Shown: one piece after another, positions 1 to 6,598 of the stretch
Layout of the letters: each line of letters opens with the position of its first letter
Numbering within the stretch: the first letter of the stretch is position 1
Assembly (NCBI GenBank): GCA_947037995.1
Contig: CAMQUV010000004.1
Coordinates: forward strand, 1-19,309
Source of the DNA: an uncultured Rikenellaceae bacterium
Lineage (GTDB): Bacteria > Bacteroidota > Bacteroidia > Bacteroidales > Rikenellaceae
DNA: 19,309 nucleotides
Direction: 5' to 3'
The notes under the pieces: generated by a model
The model's input: only the letters and a program-made list of their open reading frames with translations
Database searches by the model: none
What the model was told of the DNA's origin: nothing
Translations under genes and position numbers: made by a program

Positions 1-1
1 C

Positions 2-36
2 CTACACTCTTTCCCTACACGACGCTCTTCCGATCT
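2..36 (+). other. Illumina sequencing adapter remnant (not genomic)
   Basis: These bases match the 3' part of the Illumina P5/TruSeq read-1 adapter, ending in GACGCTCTTCCGATCT. This is untrimmed library sequence at a contig end. It is not part of the organism and should be masked. The match is recalled from the well-known adapter sequence and was not computed. Confidence 0.97.
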
Positions 37-46
37 CGATACTAAT

Positions 47-92
47 AAAAAGCCCCTTGTAAAATCAAAATGAGATTTACAAGGGGCTTTTT
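47..92 (-). terminator. Intrinsic terminator of the histidine kinase gene
   Basis: A near-perfect hairpin pairs AAAAAGCCCCTTGTAAA with its complement across a short A/T-rich loop, with one bulged A. Read on the minus strand it ends in a run of five T and lies 12 bases past the kinase stop codon. The opposite arm also ends in T5, so it could work in both directions. Confidence 0.88.
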
Positions 93-104
93 AATTGATG
101 TAGC

Positions 105-1469
105 TTATCTACTAGGTAGTGTAAAAGTGAATATCGAGCCTACGCCCTCTTGGCTTTGTAACTCTATTGTGCCGCCGTGGCTTTCAACTATATGTTTTAC
201 TTGCGACAGTCCAACTCCATATCCTCGTTGGGTTTTCTCGGCCTCGGGTGACCTAAAGAAATGACGGTATATTTTCCTCCTATATTTACGAGGGATGCCC
301 CAGCCGTTGTCCTCGACTGTAAACTGAATATGGTTTTCAATAACTGCAATATCTAATTTAATAGCAACGTTATCGTCGGAATATTTTATAGAATTCTCCA
401 AAAGGTTGCGCAACACGTTCTCCAAGTGAAGTTTATCTGCACAGAACCGAAAGTCAGCATCAAGGCTAAAATGAGTCTCAATAGTATGTGGTTTGTAGGT
501 GTATATCTCCTTGAGGTCGGAGACTATTATTTTTGTTATATGGGTTAACTCGTGTGCGGTTATCTCCTCTTTGTGCAGGGCGTTGGTTTTACGCACAACA
601 GACAAAAGGGAGTCAATGGTGGATATAAGGTGCTTAACTTTAACTTGGTTAGCCGTGAATATCTCTTTTACTTGGGGGCTTTCAATTTTCTGTTTGGCAA
701 ATCCGAGCGTCATTACAGTGGCGGTGAGTGGCGATTTAAGGTCGTGCACAACCCCGTTGATGTTTTGACGCATTTGTTGAACAAGGGCTCTGTTTTTTTT
801 GAGGATTTTTATTTGCGCAAAAACTAAAACAATGGCGATACATAGTATTATGATTGAAGATAGTAATACTATTATCGTCTCCTTGATAAAGGAATCTACT
901 GGTATGTCGTAATGAATGAACAGAGTTTGTCGGGCTTTTATGCCTATATAAAATGGTTTTGATTTATAGGTGTAGCTGTCGAGCGATTTTTGGTTGGTCG
1001 TTTCGGTTGTTTTCTCAATATTGTCAATCAAAATAAATGTATGGGGGTAATTCATATCACTTTGTGCATTAAAAATACTATCTAGTACGATTAATTTTAA
1101 TCTGTCTCGCTGGTTGTACCGACGGTCTTGACCATGTTGTCTAGATATTTCAGAGGACGTACGTATGATGCCCTTCTTAATTAATTCTTCTATGTTAAAA
1201 ACTGAGGGTCTCGGTGGTAGAGGGTATCTTTTAAGGATACTATCTCTTCTTTCCTGTGACATTTCATTCATAGGCTCAATAGTTCTCTTTTCATAGTCGT
1301 CATAAGCACGAATTGAATACTCTTCATCAATAGATAGATAAACATTCTCCCCTATCTCATTTTCGAACTTCAACCTAAAGTTTTCATATAAACTGAGTAC
1401 AAATGCACTTTGCAACAATATGGCTATTAATATAGATAAGGAGCTTATAGTTAGGTGTTTATGTTTCAT
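105..1469 (-). CDS. Membrane-bound sensor histidine kinase (orphan in this window)
   Basis: This is a two-component sensor kinase of 454 residues. A membrane helix lies at about residues 8-28, followed by a periplasmic sensor region of about 165 residues that I do not recognise, then a second helix at about 197-220. The cytoplasmic core has the phospho-acceptor motif HDLKSPL (His242), an N box around Asn351-Asn359, G1 DNGWGIP (387-393) and G2 GYGVGLS (416-422), so a HisKA plus HATPase_c catalytic core looks complete and active. No response regulator is adjacent: the gene ends at a terminator on one side, and a gene fragment lies upstream. The signal and target are therefore unknown. ATG start; no convincing promoter was seen between 1470 and 1520. 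Confidence 0.93.
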   Translation of the reverse strand: MKHKHLTISSLSILIAILLQSAFVLSLYENFRLKFENEIGENVYLSIDEEYSIRAYDDYEKRTIEPMNEMSQERRDSILKRYPLPPRPSVFNIEELIKKGIIRTSSEISRQHGQDRRYNQRDRLKLIVLDSIFNAQSDMNYPHTFILIDNIEKTTETTNQKSLDSYTYKSKPFYIGIKARQTLFIHYDIPVDSFIKETIIVLLSSIIILCIAIVLVFAQIKILKKNRALVQQMRQNINGVVHDLKSPLTATVMTLGFAKQKIESPQVKEIFTANQVKVKHLISTIDSLLSVVRKTNALHKEEITAHELTHITKIIVSDLKEIYTYKPHTIETHFSLDADFRFCADKLHLENVLRNLLENSIKYSDDNVAIKLDIAVIENHIQFTVEDNGWGIPRKYRRKIYRHFFRSPEAEKTQRGYGVGLSQVKHIVESHGGTIELQSQEGVGSIFTFTLPSR

Positions 1470-1476
1470 ATTTTAG

Positions 1477-1665
1477 TTATTTTCTGTAAATATAACTAAA
1501 ATAGGTGAATATGTTATAAAAGGCGACTTAGACGCCCCCAGTAAAGCTAAATTTAAAGCTGCTGCAAGCGTGCTGAAAGACTATGCCAATCCTGTTTTAG
1601 TATTCGCAAATTTCAAAAACAACTCTTTAGTAAATAAACTAAGTTCACTAGGTGAGTGCCAATAA
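1477..1665 (+). pseudogene. 3' fragment of an unrecognised gene, no start codon
   Basis: An open frame follows the TAG at 1474-1476 and ends at TAA 1663-1665. It gives about 62 residues that look protein-like, containing GEYVIKGDLDAPSKAKF and ending in NKLSSLGECQ. There is no ATG; the only plausible alternative start is a GTG late in the frame. It begins within ten bases of the kinase start codon on the opposite strand and stops one base from the end of the MarR gene. I infer the C-terminal remnant of a gene cut by a rearrangement or by a mis-join. I do not recognise the family, and it could also be a chance open frame. Confidence 0.4.
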
Positions 1666-1666
1666 T

Positions 1667-2017
1667 TTATTTTGTAAGCCCGTCTAATACATCTGGCAAC
1701 GCAAATTCACTGCATTTGATGGCTTTAATTATCTGCTTGCCTTCGTTTGCTAGCGAGAAATACATTTGTCTTTTATCCTCTTTTCCCAAAATGCGTATAA
1801 TCAACCTCTTTTTTTCGGCTGAGGCTATCACTTTTGAAATGTTCGAAGATGTTAATCCAAGCAGATTTCCCAGCTCTTTCGATGATAGGGGCTCTCGCTG
1901 AACGAGGGTGCATAGTAGCATTCCCTCGTTAAGTGAGATTCCATAATCATTTGAAAATTGCTGCTCAAAAGCTATTATTGCGCGCTGCGCATCGCGTATT
2001 TTACACAGTTTATCCAT
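1667..2017 (-). CDS. MarR-family transcriptional regulator
   Basis: A 116-residue winged helix-turn-helix protein. The core segment LSSKELGNLLGLTSSNISKV is the expected recognition-helix region, followed by the wing region with KEDKRQMYFSLANEGKQ, which is typical of MarR proteins. At 116 residues it is on the short side for the family. It is the last gene of the minus-strand sulfur/redox operon, 4 bases after the ferredoxin gene, and it likely regulates that operon in response to an oxidant, persulfide or other small molecule (inference). It has two Cys residues in the N-terminal half (C5, C36) and one near the C-terminus (C101), which could serve in thiol sensing, but this is not established. 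The inverted repeat at 5622-5650 is a candidate binding site. Confidence 0.85.
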   Translation of the reverse strand: MDKLCKIRDAQRAIIAFEQQFSNDYGISLNEGMLLCTLVQREPLSSKELGNLLGLTSSNISKVIASAEKKRLIIRILGKEDKRQMYFSLANEGKQIIKAIKCSEFALPDVLDGLTK

Positions 2018-2021
2018 TTAT

Positions 2022-2210
2022 TTAGTTTGTTTTATCTATAACGGCTTTCATTCCGCAAATCTTAATGCACTTTCCGCATTGAATACATTTTTGGTCATCA
2101 ATTATCGGTAGTCCGTGTCCTTGTTGGGTAATAGCACCAACTGGACACATACTAATCATAGGGCATTTATGATTTTGCGGACATCTATTTTTATCTACTA
2201 TAAGAGCCAT
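2022..2210 (-). CDS. Small ferredoxin-like 4Fe-4S protein with an atypical first cluster
   Basis: A 62-residue iron-sulfur protein. The second half has a normal C42-x2-C45-x2-C48-x3-C52 motif. The first half has C10-x5-C16-x5-C22-Pro in place of the classical CxxCxxCxxxCP. By analogy with 2[4Fe-4S] ferredoxins, C42/C45/C48 plus C22 would bind one cluster. C10, C16 and C52 leave only three ligands for a second, so it may hold one 4Fe-4S cluster, or a second 3Fe or otherwise modified cluster. The motif CPQNHKCP with a later CPVGAI is, as far as I recall, seen in a small anaerobe protein family. It sits 4 bases after thioredoxin and 4 before marR, suggesting a role as electron carrier for this operon (inference). 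Confidence 0.85.
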   Translation of the reverse strand: MALIVDKNRCPQNHKCPMISMCPVGAITQQGHGLPIIDDQKCIQCGKCIKICGMKAVIDKTN

Positions 2211-2214
2211 AATT

Positions 2215-2577
2215 CTAGTTGTTTAAAAGGAGTGAATCAATCGCTTGTTTCAAATCATTTTTGCTCATTGCTCCCTGTGACATCTGAGGTTTGTCGCTCA
2301 TTGGCACAAATAGTAATGAGGGAATCGAGCGTATTCCAAATGCAGCTGCAAGGTCCTGTTCGTTCTCTGTGTTGATTTTGTATATTACGATAGAATCGCC
2401 ATACTCTGCCGCTAGCTCTTCAAGTATTGGAGCGAGCGTCTTGCAAGGACCACACCACGAAGCATAAAAATCTATCAGAGCAGGTCTGTCACCTAAATAT
2501 TTCCATTCAGTGGAATTTGTTTCAAAGTTAGCAACTTTTGTTAAAAAATCCGCTTTTGTTAATTCAATTGTTTTCAT
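2215..2577 (-). CDS. Thioredoxin
   Basis: A cytoplasmic thioredoxin of 120 residues with no signal peptide. The active site FYASWCGPCK (Cys42/Cys45) and the cis-proline segment RSIPSLLF (Pro86) are intact, and the length is close to the usual 105-110 plus a short N-terminal extension. It reduces protein disulfides or persulfides, using NADPH via thioredoxin reductase, which is not in this window. It lies in the middle of the sulfur/redox operon, so I infer that it recycles the persulfides formed on the fused flavoenzyme or its partners. The 81-base gap on its 5' side holds a 7-bp inverted repeat (TCTATGC/GCATAGA, 2611-2641) that could be a processing or attenuating hairpin. Confidence 0.93.
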   Translation of the reverse strand: MKTIELTKADFLTKVANFETNSTEWKYLGDRPALIDFYASWCGPCKTLAPILEELAAEYGDSIVIYKINTENEQDLAAAFGIRSIPSLLFVPMSDKPQMSQGAMSKNDLKQAIDSLLLNN

Positions 2578-2658
2578 TTTGATATTGTTTTTTAGTTATT
2601 GTAGCATTACTCTATGCCGAAAAAATATTGTGACGCATAGATGCAATGGCTGGTTATT

Positions 2659-2904
2659 TTATTTATTTGCTGACTTATAGGGTTTAATTTCGCCTTTATA
2701 AGCCTCTTTTGTCTGGGCTGTGTTGGGTGATGAGCATCCGCCTGCGCCGCAACAAGAAAAGTTTGATACGGCCTGTAAAATCAATATTGCAGTTAACCAT
2801 AAAAACATATAATCTCTGCCTATGATAGCGTATATTCCAAATCCAATGCCCACTAATAGTCTTACTATTCGCACTACACCCCAGGTTTTAAATATGTTAG
2901 TCAT
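2659..2904 (-). CDS. Small membrane protein, YgaP/DUF2892-like, with Cys-rich motif
   Basis: I place the start at the ATG 2902-2904, giving 81 residues from MTNIFKTWG, because the strong AAGGGAGGGG Shine-Dalgarno lies just before it. The longer reading from 2931 would place this site inside the gene. The protein has two hydrophobic segments (around RIVRLLVGIGFGIYAIIG and YMFLWLTAILILQAV), then SCCGAGGC, then a Lys-rich tail. This pattern resembles the membrane domain found fused to rhodanese in E. coli YgaP (DUF2892). Here the rhodanese is in the large operon enzyme instead. It overlaps the upstream gene by 8 bases, implying translational coupling. The role is inferred: membrane anchoring or sulfur transfer at the membrane. 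Confidence 0.7.
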   Translation of the reverse strand: MTNIFKTWGVVRIVRLLVGIGFGIYAIIGRDYMFLWLTAILILQAVSNFSCCGAGGCSSPNTAQTKEAYKGEIKPYKSANK

Positions 2905-3103
2905 CTTTTTCCCCTCCCTTTTTGAAAACACTCAATAATAATCCCCCCATTAGAGCTCCCCAGACAACGCTCAGGGTTGGCGACGATGTTATAGGGCAGG
3001 TGCCGGTATTGCAACCAACATAAATATAGTAAAGGTAACCACCTATGGCTCCAATTATACCCCCAATTATGTAGAGTATGTTGTTTTTGATAAATTTCAT
3101 CAT
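2897..3103 (-). CDS. Small membrane protein, DUF6132-like
   Basis: A 68-residue protein with two membrane helices (YIIGGIIGAIGGYLYYIYV and LSVVWGALMGGLLLSVF) joined by a loop with VGCNTGTCPITSSP. As I recall, the GAIGGYLYY…GTCPITSSP pattern matches the DUF6132 family of unknown function. The two Cys separated by four residues lie at the helix end and could form a disulfide or carry sulfur (inference). Its ATG overlaps the stop codon of the preceding flavoenzyme gene (TAATG), and its end overlaps the next membrane-protein gene, so all three are surely co-transcribed and probably translationally coupled. Confidence 0.75.
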   Translation of the reverse strand: MMKFIKNNILYIIGGIIGAIGGYLYYIYVGCNTGTCPITSSPTLSVVWGALMGGLLLSVFKKGGEKDD

Positions 3104-5538
3104 TATATAAATAAATTAAGATTAGACCCTTCTGTTCGTTCGATATATGTGGCGACTCCGCCGATTGTGACGTTGTCAAAGAGCTCCTCTTTTTGAATAC
3201 CCATCATATCCATCGACATTTGACAAGCAATTATCTCAACGCCCTGTTCCAAGGCCTGTGAGCAGAGGCTCTCGAGCGAGTCAATTCCTTTGTTTTTCAT
3301 AATGTGACGCATCATTACGCCCCCAGCGCCGCCAAAATTCATTTTCGACAGAGCTAGTTTTTTGGAGCTAGATGGCAACATAAACGAGAACATTTTGCCG
3401 AAGAAATCTTTGGATACGCGCGGCTTGTCAATTTTTTTGATAACGTTCAGCCCCCAGAAAGTGCAGAAAATTGTGACCCTATGACCCGTTGCTATCGCCC
3501 CGTTGGCAAGCACGAATGTGGCTAATGCTTTATCCCAGTCGTCGCTAAATAGGACGAATGTTTTTCCCTTTGCGCTCGTTTGCAGTCCTGTTTCACACGC
3601 CGGGGCGCCTTTTTCAATTATTACCGTGTATTTCCCACACGAAGAGGTGCTTGAAATTAGGTTGTTGGCAGTGGATTTGCACCAAGAATTTGCATCACGA
3701 GCAAACCCTGGGTCAGTTGAAATAATCTCTAAATATTCGCCCTCAACAAGCGTGTCCATCGACTGTTTTACTTTTATTATTGGCCCCGGGCAATGTAGCC
3801 CACAAGCATCTACTTTCAAAGTCTTTTGATTGCAATTCATACTCATCGAACTATTTTTCATTTCGTCCTGTGGTTGGGCGCAATTGATGATTTTCTTAGT
3901 TGCAAGTTCATAAGTTTTCAGACCACCCAACAAATTTCGACAGCCCTTAAAGCCTCGTTCAATTAGTATTCTTTGAGCCAAATAACCCCTCAGACCTATG
4001 CCGCAAATGAGGACAATCTCTTTGTCAGTAGGGACTTCCGAGAGTCTGTCGCGAATATTGTCTAGCGGGATATTAAGAGCTCCAACCAGCGAGCCCAAGG
4101 CAAATTCGTCGGCAGTTCGCACATCAATAATTGAAACTTTCGCAAGGTCTAATGTGTCAATTTCGCGCCAAGTTGCGATTGGCATAATACCATTTTTTAT
4201 ATTCGTGGCAACGTATCCTGCGATGGCAATAGGGTCTTTTGCCGATGAGAATGGCGGAGCGTAGGCGTGTTCGAGCTGCATTAAATCGGCGATAGTTCCG
4301 CCTTGTTTGATAAGCAATGCCAATTGGTCGATACGTTTGTCAACGCCATCATACCCCACAATTTGCCCCCCGTATAGTTTGCCACTCTTTGGGTCGAAAG
4401 TCAATTTTATAGTCAGCGGCAACGCGTCAGGATAATAAGATGCGTGCGAATTTGAGTGGGTTGTTGAGCTAAGATACTCAATACCAAGTTGTTGCAATCG
4501 TTTAGCAGCAAGCCCCGTAGTGCCGACTGTCATATCAAACACTTTCGCGATTGCAGTGCCAATAGCCCCTTCATATTTCGTATTATTCCCAAAAACCATA
4601 TTATCAGCAACGATACGCCCTTGTCTATTAGCTGGCGTAGCCAAGTAGTTTAGCCAAGGTTTGCCCGTTAGCGGATGTGGAAATTCTATCGCATCACCAA
4701 CGGCATAAACATCTTTTTGCGAGGTTTCTAAATACTCATTAACATAGATTCCACCAGCTTCGCCAATTTGCAGGTTAGCCGATTTTGCTAATTCTGTTGC
4801 TGGTCTGACTCCGATTGATAGGATAACTATATCGGTCGAGATACGTTTTCCACTTTTGAAAACAACTTGAATTTCATCGCCCTTTTTATCGAAACTTTCA
4901 ACCGTTTCGCCTAAATAAAGGTTGACATTTTTCTGAATCAGATGTTCGTGTATGTGCGAAGCTGTCGAAAAGTCAACTGGTGCCATAACTTGATTCCCCA
5001 TTTCTACAATCGAAACGTTAGCCCCTAGGTTGTGAAGGTTTTCGGCCATCTCCAAGCCGATGAATCCGCCACCAACGACAAGGGCGTTTTTAATCTGTTT
5101 TTGGCTGGTAAAGCGCTTTATATTGTCAGTGTCGACTACGTTGCGCAGTGTAAAAATGCCCTCGAGTTCGATTCCTTTTAGTGGCGGAACGAACGGTGTT
5201 GCACCTGGTGAGAGCAGTAGTTTGTCGTATGATTCAGTATAGATTTCAGCATTTGCCTTTCGGATTTCCACTGTTTTCGCCAGAGTATCAATGCTCACGA
5301 CTTCGTTTTCGGTCCTTACGTCAACCGCAAATCGTTTGCCAAATGATTCGGGTGTTTGAACAAATAGCTTTTCACGCTCTTGTATAACACCTCCGATGTA
5401 GTAGGGGAGCCCGCAATTTGCGTATGAGATGTATTTCCCTTTTTCGACTAAAATTATTTCGCAGTGTTCGTCAGCACGCCTAAGCCTCGCTGCTGCAGTT
5501 GCACCTCCTGCAACTCCTCCGATAATCAAATGTTTCAT
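3103..5538 (-). CDS. Four-domain sulfur-transfer flavoenzyme: CoA-disulfide reductase-like + rhodanese + TusA + DsrE2
   Basis: An 811-residue fusion. Residues 1-450 are an FAD/NAD(P)H pyridine-nucleotide-disulfide oxidoreductase. It has the FAD motif GGVAGGATAAARLRR, NCGLPYY with the single redox Cys42 of the CoA-disulfide/persulfide reductase group, the NAD fold VVGGGFIGLEMAE (154-166), DVYAVGDA, and Tyr residues in SHASYYP and HAYAPPF that resemble the CoADR active site. Residues 455-545 are rhodanese with catalytic Cys512 (ICGIGLRG). Residues 572-643 are TusA-like with CGLHCPGP (Cys583). Residues 657-811 are a DsrE2-type domain with ACQMSMDMMG (Cys772). All four sulfur-carrying cysteines are present. 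The likely job is reduction or relay of CoA/protein persulfide. It is the first gene of the operon; the TusA and DsrE2 domains make it longer than known CoADR-rhodanese fusions. Confidence 0.92.
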   Translation of the reverse strand: MKHLIIGGVAGGATAAARLRRADEHCEIILVEKGKYISYANCGLPYYIGGVIQEREKLFVQTPESFGKRFAVDVRTENEVVSIDTLAKTVEIRKANAEIYTESYDKLLLSPGATPFVPPLKGIELEGIFTLRNVVDTDNIKRFTSQKQIKNALVVGGGFIGLEMAENLHNLGANVSIVEMGNQVMAPVDFSTASHIHEHLIQKNVNLYLGETVESFDKKGDEIQVVFKSGKRISTDIVILSIGVRPATELAKSANLQIGEAGGIYVNEYLETSQKDVYAVGDAIEFPHPLTGKPWLNYLATPANRQGRIVADNMVFGNNTKYEGAIGTAIAKVFDMTVGTTGLAAKRLQQLGIEYLSSTTHSNSHASYYPDALPLTIKLTFDPKSGKLYGGQIVGYDGVDKRIDQLALLIKQGGTIADLMQLEHAYAPPFSSAKDPIAIAGYVATNIKNGIMPIATWREIDTLDLAKVSIIDVRTADEFALGSLVGALNIPLDNIRDRLSEVPTDKEIVLICGIGLRGYLAQRILIERGFKGCRNLLGGLKTYELATKKIINCAQPQDEMKNSSMSMNCNQKTLKVDACGLHCPGPIIKVKQSMDTLVEGEYLEIISTDPGFARDANSWCKSTANNLISSTSSCGKYTVIIEKGAPACETGLQTSAKGKTFVLFSDDWDKALATFVLANGAIATGHRVTIFCTFWGLNVIKKIDKPRVSKDFFGKMFSFMLPSSSKKLALSKMNFGGAGGVMMRHIMKNKGIDSLESLCSQALEQGVEIIACQMSMDMMGIQKEELFDNVTIGGVATYIERTEGSNLNLFI

Positions 5539-5605
5539 AGCTATTCTTTAATGTTTTATTAATATAATCCCCGTTGGAATATTCTTCCTGTGGAAAACAA
5601 CACTG

Positions 5606-5613
5606 CAAATGTA
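5606..5613 (-). promoter_or_regulatory. Promoter -7 box for the sulfur/redox operon
   Basis: On the minus strand the bases read TACATTTG, matching the Bacteroidota -7 consensus TAnnTTTG. A clean -33 TTTG is not present at 19-20 bases; the best candidate is a weak ATTG at about 5634-5637. This suggests a promoter that needs an activator or is tuned. The start site would fall near 5600, giving a leader of about 60 bases. Confidence 0.55.
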
Positions 5614-5621
5614 TAATTTAT

Positions 5622-5650
5622 TTTCCATTAAAACAATTTTCCGATGGAAA
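5622..5650. promoter_or_regulatory. Inverted repeat (TTTCCAT…ATGGAAA), candidate operator
   Basis: The perfect 7-bp arms TTTCCAT (5622-5628) and ATGGAAA (5644-5650) are separated by 15 bases. More half-sites lie nearby: TGGAAAA at 5591-5597 and TTTTCC at 5637-5642. The repeat covers the -33 region of the operon promoter, a placement expected of a regulator-binding site. MarR from the same operon is one candidate; an Fnr/Crp-type regulator is another. Confidence 0.4.
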
Positions 5651-5734
5651 CTTTATCGAATTAGCTAATTTTATTATTCTGGTCGACTAAAACATAGGGT
5701 ACAAATCTCATAGAGCTGCCATAAATACGGTTTA

Positions 5735-5945
5735 AAACCCGCGTATTAGCGGGTATTTAGTGGCTTTAGCACTTCGCGAATGAATTTTTGCGTGTCCGCT
5801 TGGGGTAGATATTATTTCCGCAATTGATAGAGTAGGGTAGTTTGCACTCTCCGAGCAGCGTTGGAGAGTTAGTCTATTTGTTGATTAGAATCATCCGTTT
5901 ATTTCACGCCTTAGAGGATTCGTAGCTAAGGATTTCTAGCTTGAA
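5735..5945 (-). ncRNA. Candidate structured small RNA (6S-like layout), unproven
   Basis: This non-coding stretch between 5650 and 6005 carries several nested stems. GCGTG (5790-5794) pairs with CACGC (5905-5909). CAATTGATAG (5821-5830) pairs with CTATTTGTTG (5874-5883), with one mismatch and two G·T pairs. ACTCTCC (5846-5852) pairs with GGAGAGT (5863-5869) around a 10-base loop. CCTTAG (5909-5914) can pair with CTAAGG (5926-5931). On the minus strand, a TAAATTTG -7 box lies at 5953-5960 and a GC hairpin followed by TTTT ends at about 5735. A closing stem, a large internal bubble and a terminal stem recall 6S RNA, but I cannot confirm the family. The strand is inferred from the -7 box and the end hairpin. 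Confidence 0.3.
5737..5754 (-). terminator. GC-rich hairpin, terminator-like on the minus strand
   Basis: ACCCGC and GCGGGT pair around a 6-base loop. On the minus strand the stem is followed by TTTTA. It could end the candidate RNA or read-through from the zinc-ribbon gene. The T tract is short, so its strength is doubtful. Confidence 0.4.
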
Positions 5946-6004
5946 AATCTGACAAATTTATGGGGAGTGCAACAACATATTTTGTTCATTCTCCTTACTC
6001 TTCT

Positions 6005-6217
6005 TTAATTATACCTTTTCATCAAGTTAGCCACAGAGCCGCTCCACGAGCATCCTAGGCAGTATATTACATCGGTATCATATCCATCGAGCGTGTCTGC
6101 ATCACGCTTGGGAACTATATCGCCCTCGGAGGTGATATATACAGGCAGGATATCATCGCCACCACCTTTAAGGTAGAAACTCGGGATTTGGCACTTAGGG
6201 CACATTAGTTTTCTCAT
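6005..6217 (-). CDS. Small zinc-ribbon protein of unknown function
   Basis: A 70-residue protein with CPKC near the N-terminus (Cys6/Cys9) and CLGC near the C-terminus, the two halves of a treble-clef or zinc-ribbon site. Between them is a short acidic linker (KRDADTLDGYDTDVIY). There is no signal peptide or membrane segment. I recall similar short proteins in Bacteroidales genomes, annotated only as hypothetical. It may bind nucleic acid or a protein partner, but the sequence gives no specific role. It lies 42 bases after the unrecognised 81-residue frame on the same strand and could share its promoter near 6535. Confidence 0.7.
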   Translation of the reverse strand: MRKLMCPKCQIPSFYLKGGGDDILPVYITSEGDIVPKRDADTLDGYDTDVIYCLGCSWSGSVANLMKRYN

Positions 6218-6259
6218 AATTTTATTTTTGTTTAGATATTCTCCTTCTTTATAAACTCA

Positions 6260-6505
6260 TTATAAAAGTGATATATTGCGATAAAGTATCTTATTTATTT
6301 CTAAAATCCAAATTTTGACCGTGACATTTGTTTTAGGGTCAGAAACCCGACCAGAAACCTCCTCTGCAATTGATTCTACGTACACATTTGTTGGTGTGTG
6401 ATAGTTTGAAACATCACTCATCATCATTGCAAAGTATCGCTTTGAATCCTCGTTTTTACAAAACGTGAAATCTTCACAAAATGTCTCAATAAATGGTGTA
6501 AACAA
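6260..6505 (-). CDS. Hypothetical protein, uncertain start
   Basis: An open frame of 81 codons, starting at TTG (6503-6505) immediately after an AAAGGGAG purine tract that is too close to serve as a normal Shine-Dalgarno. The first in-frame ATG is codon 27, which would leave 55 residues. The middle is polar (NYHTPTNVYVESIAEEVSGR) and the C-terminus hydrophobic (VKIWILEINKILYRNISLL). No family is recognised. A TAnnTTTG -7 box 27 bases upstream (6532-6539) supports transcription. It may be a genuine small gene, a 5'-truncated remnant, or simply the leader of the zinc-ribbon transcript. Confidence 0.35.
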   Translation of the reverse strand: MFTPFIETFCEDFTFCKNEDSKRYFAMMMSDVSNYHTPTNVYVESIAEEVSGRVSDPKTNVTVKIWILEINKILYRNISLL

Positions 6506-6531
6506 CTCCCTTTATTAAAACAGACATACTC

Positions 6532-6539
6532 CAAAGGTA
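6532..6539 (-). promoter_or_regulatory. -7 box upstream of the hypothetical/zinc-ribbon genes
   Basis: On the minus strand it reads TACCTTTG, fitting TAnnTTTG. No TTTG lies 19-20 bases upstream, so it is only half of the consensus. It falls just past the DUF3859 gene end and would start transcripts near 6525. Confidence 0.4.
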
Positions 6540-6598
6540 TATACAGATTGAACGTTACAGGTTGCTCTTTTGACTTAGGTGATTGCAGGATTCCCATA

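Noticed and set aside
1477..1665. Considered as an intact small gene
   Set aside because: There is no ATG and no promoter; it is better described as a fragment.
2901..3179. Frame of 92 codons overlapping the flavoenzyme end and the DUF6132-like gene
   Set aside because: It lies in another frame over two recognisable genes and has no membrane or family signature of its own.
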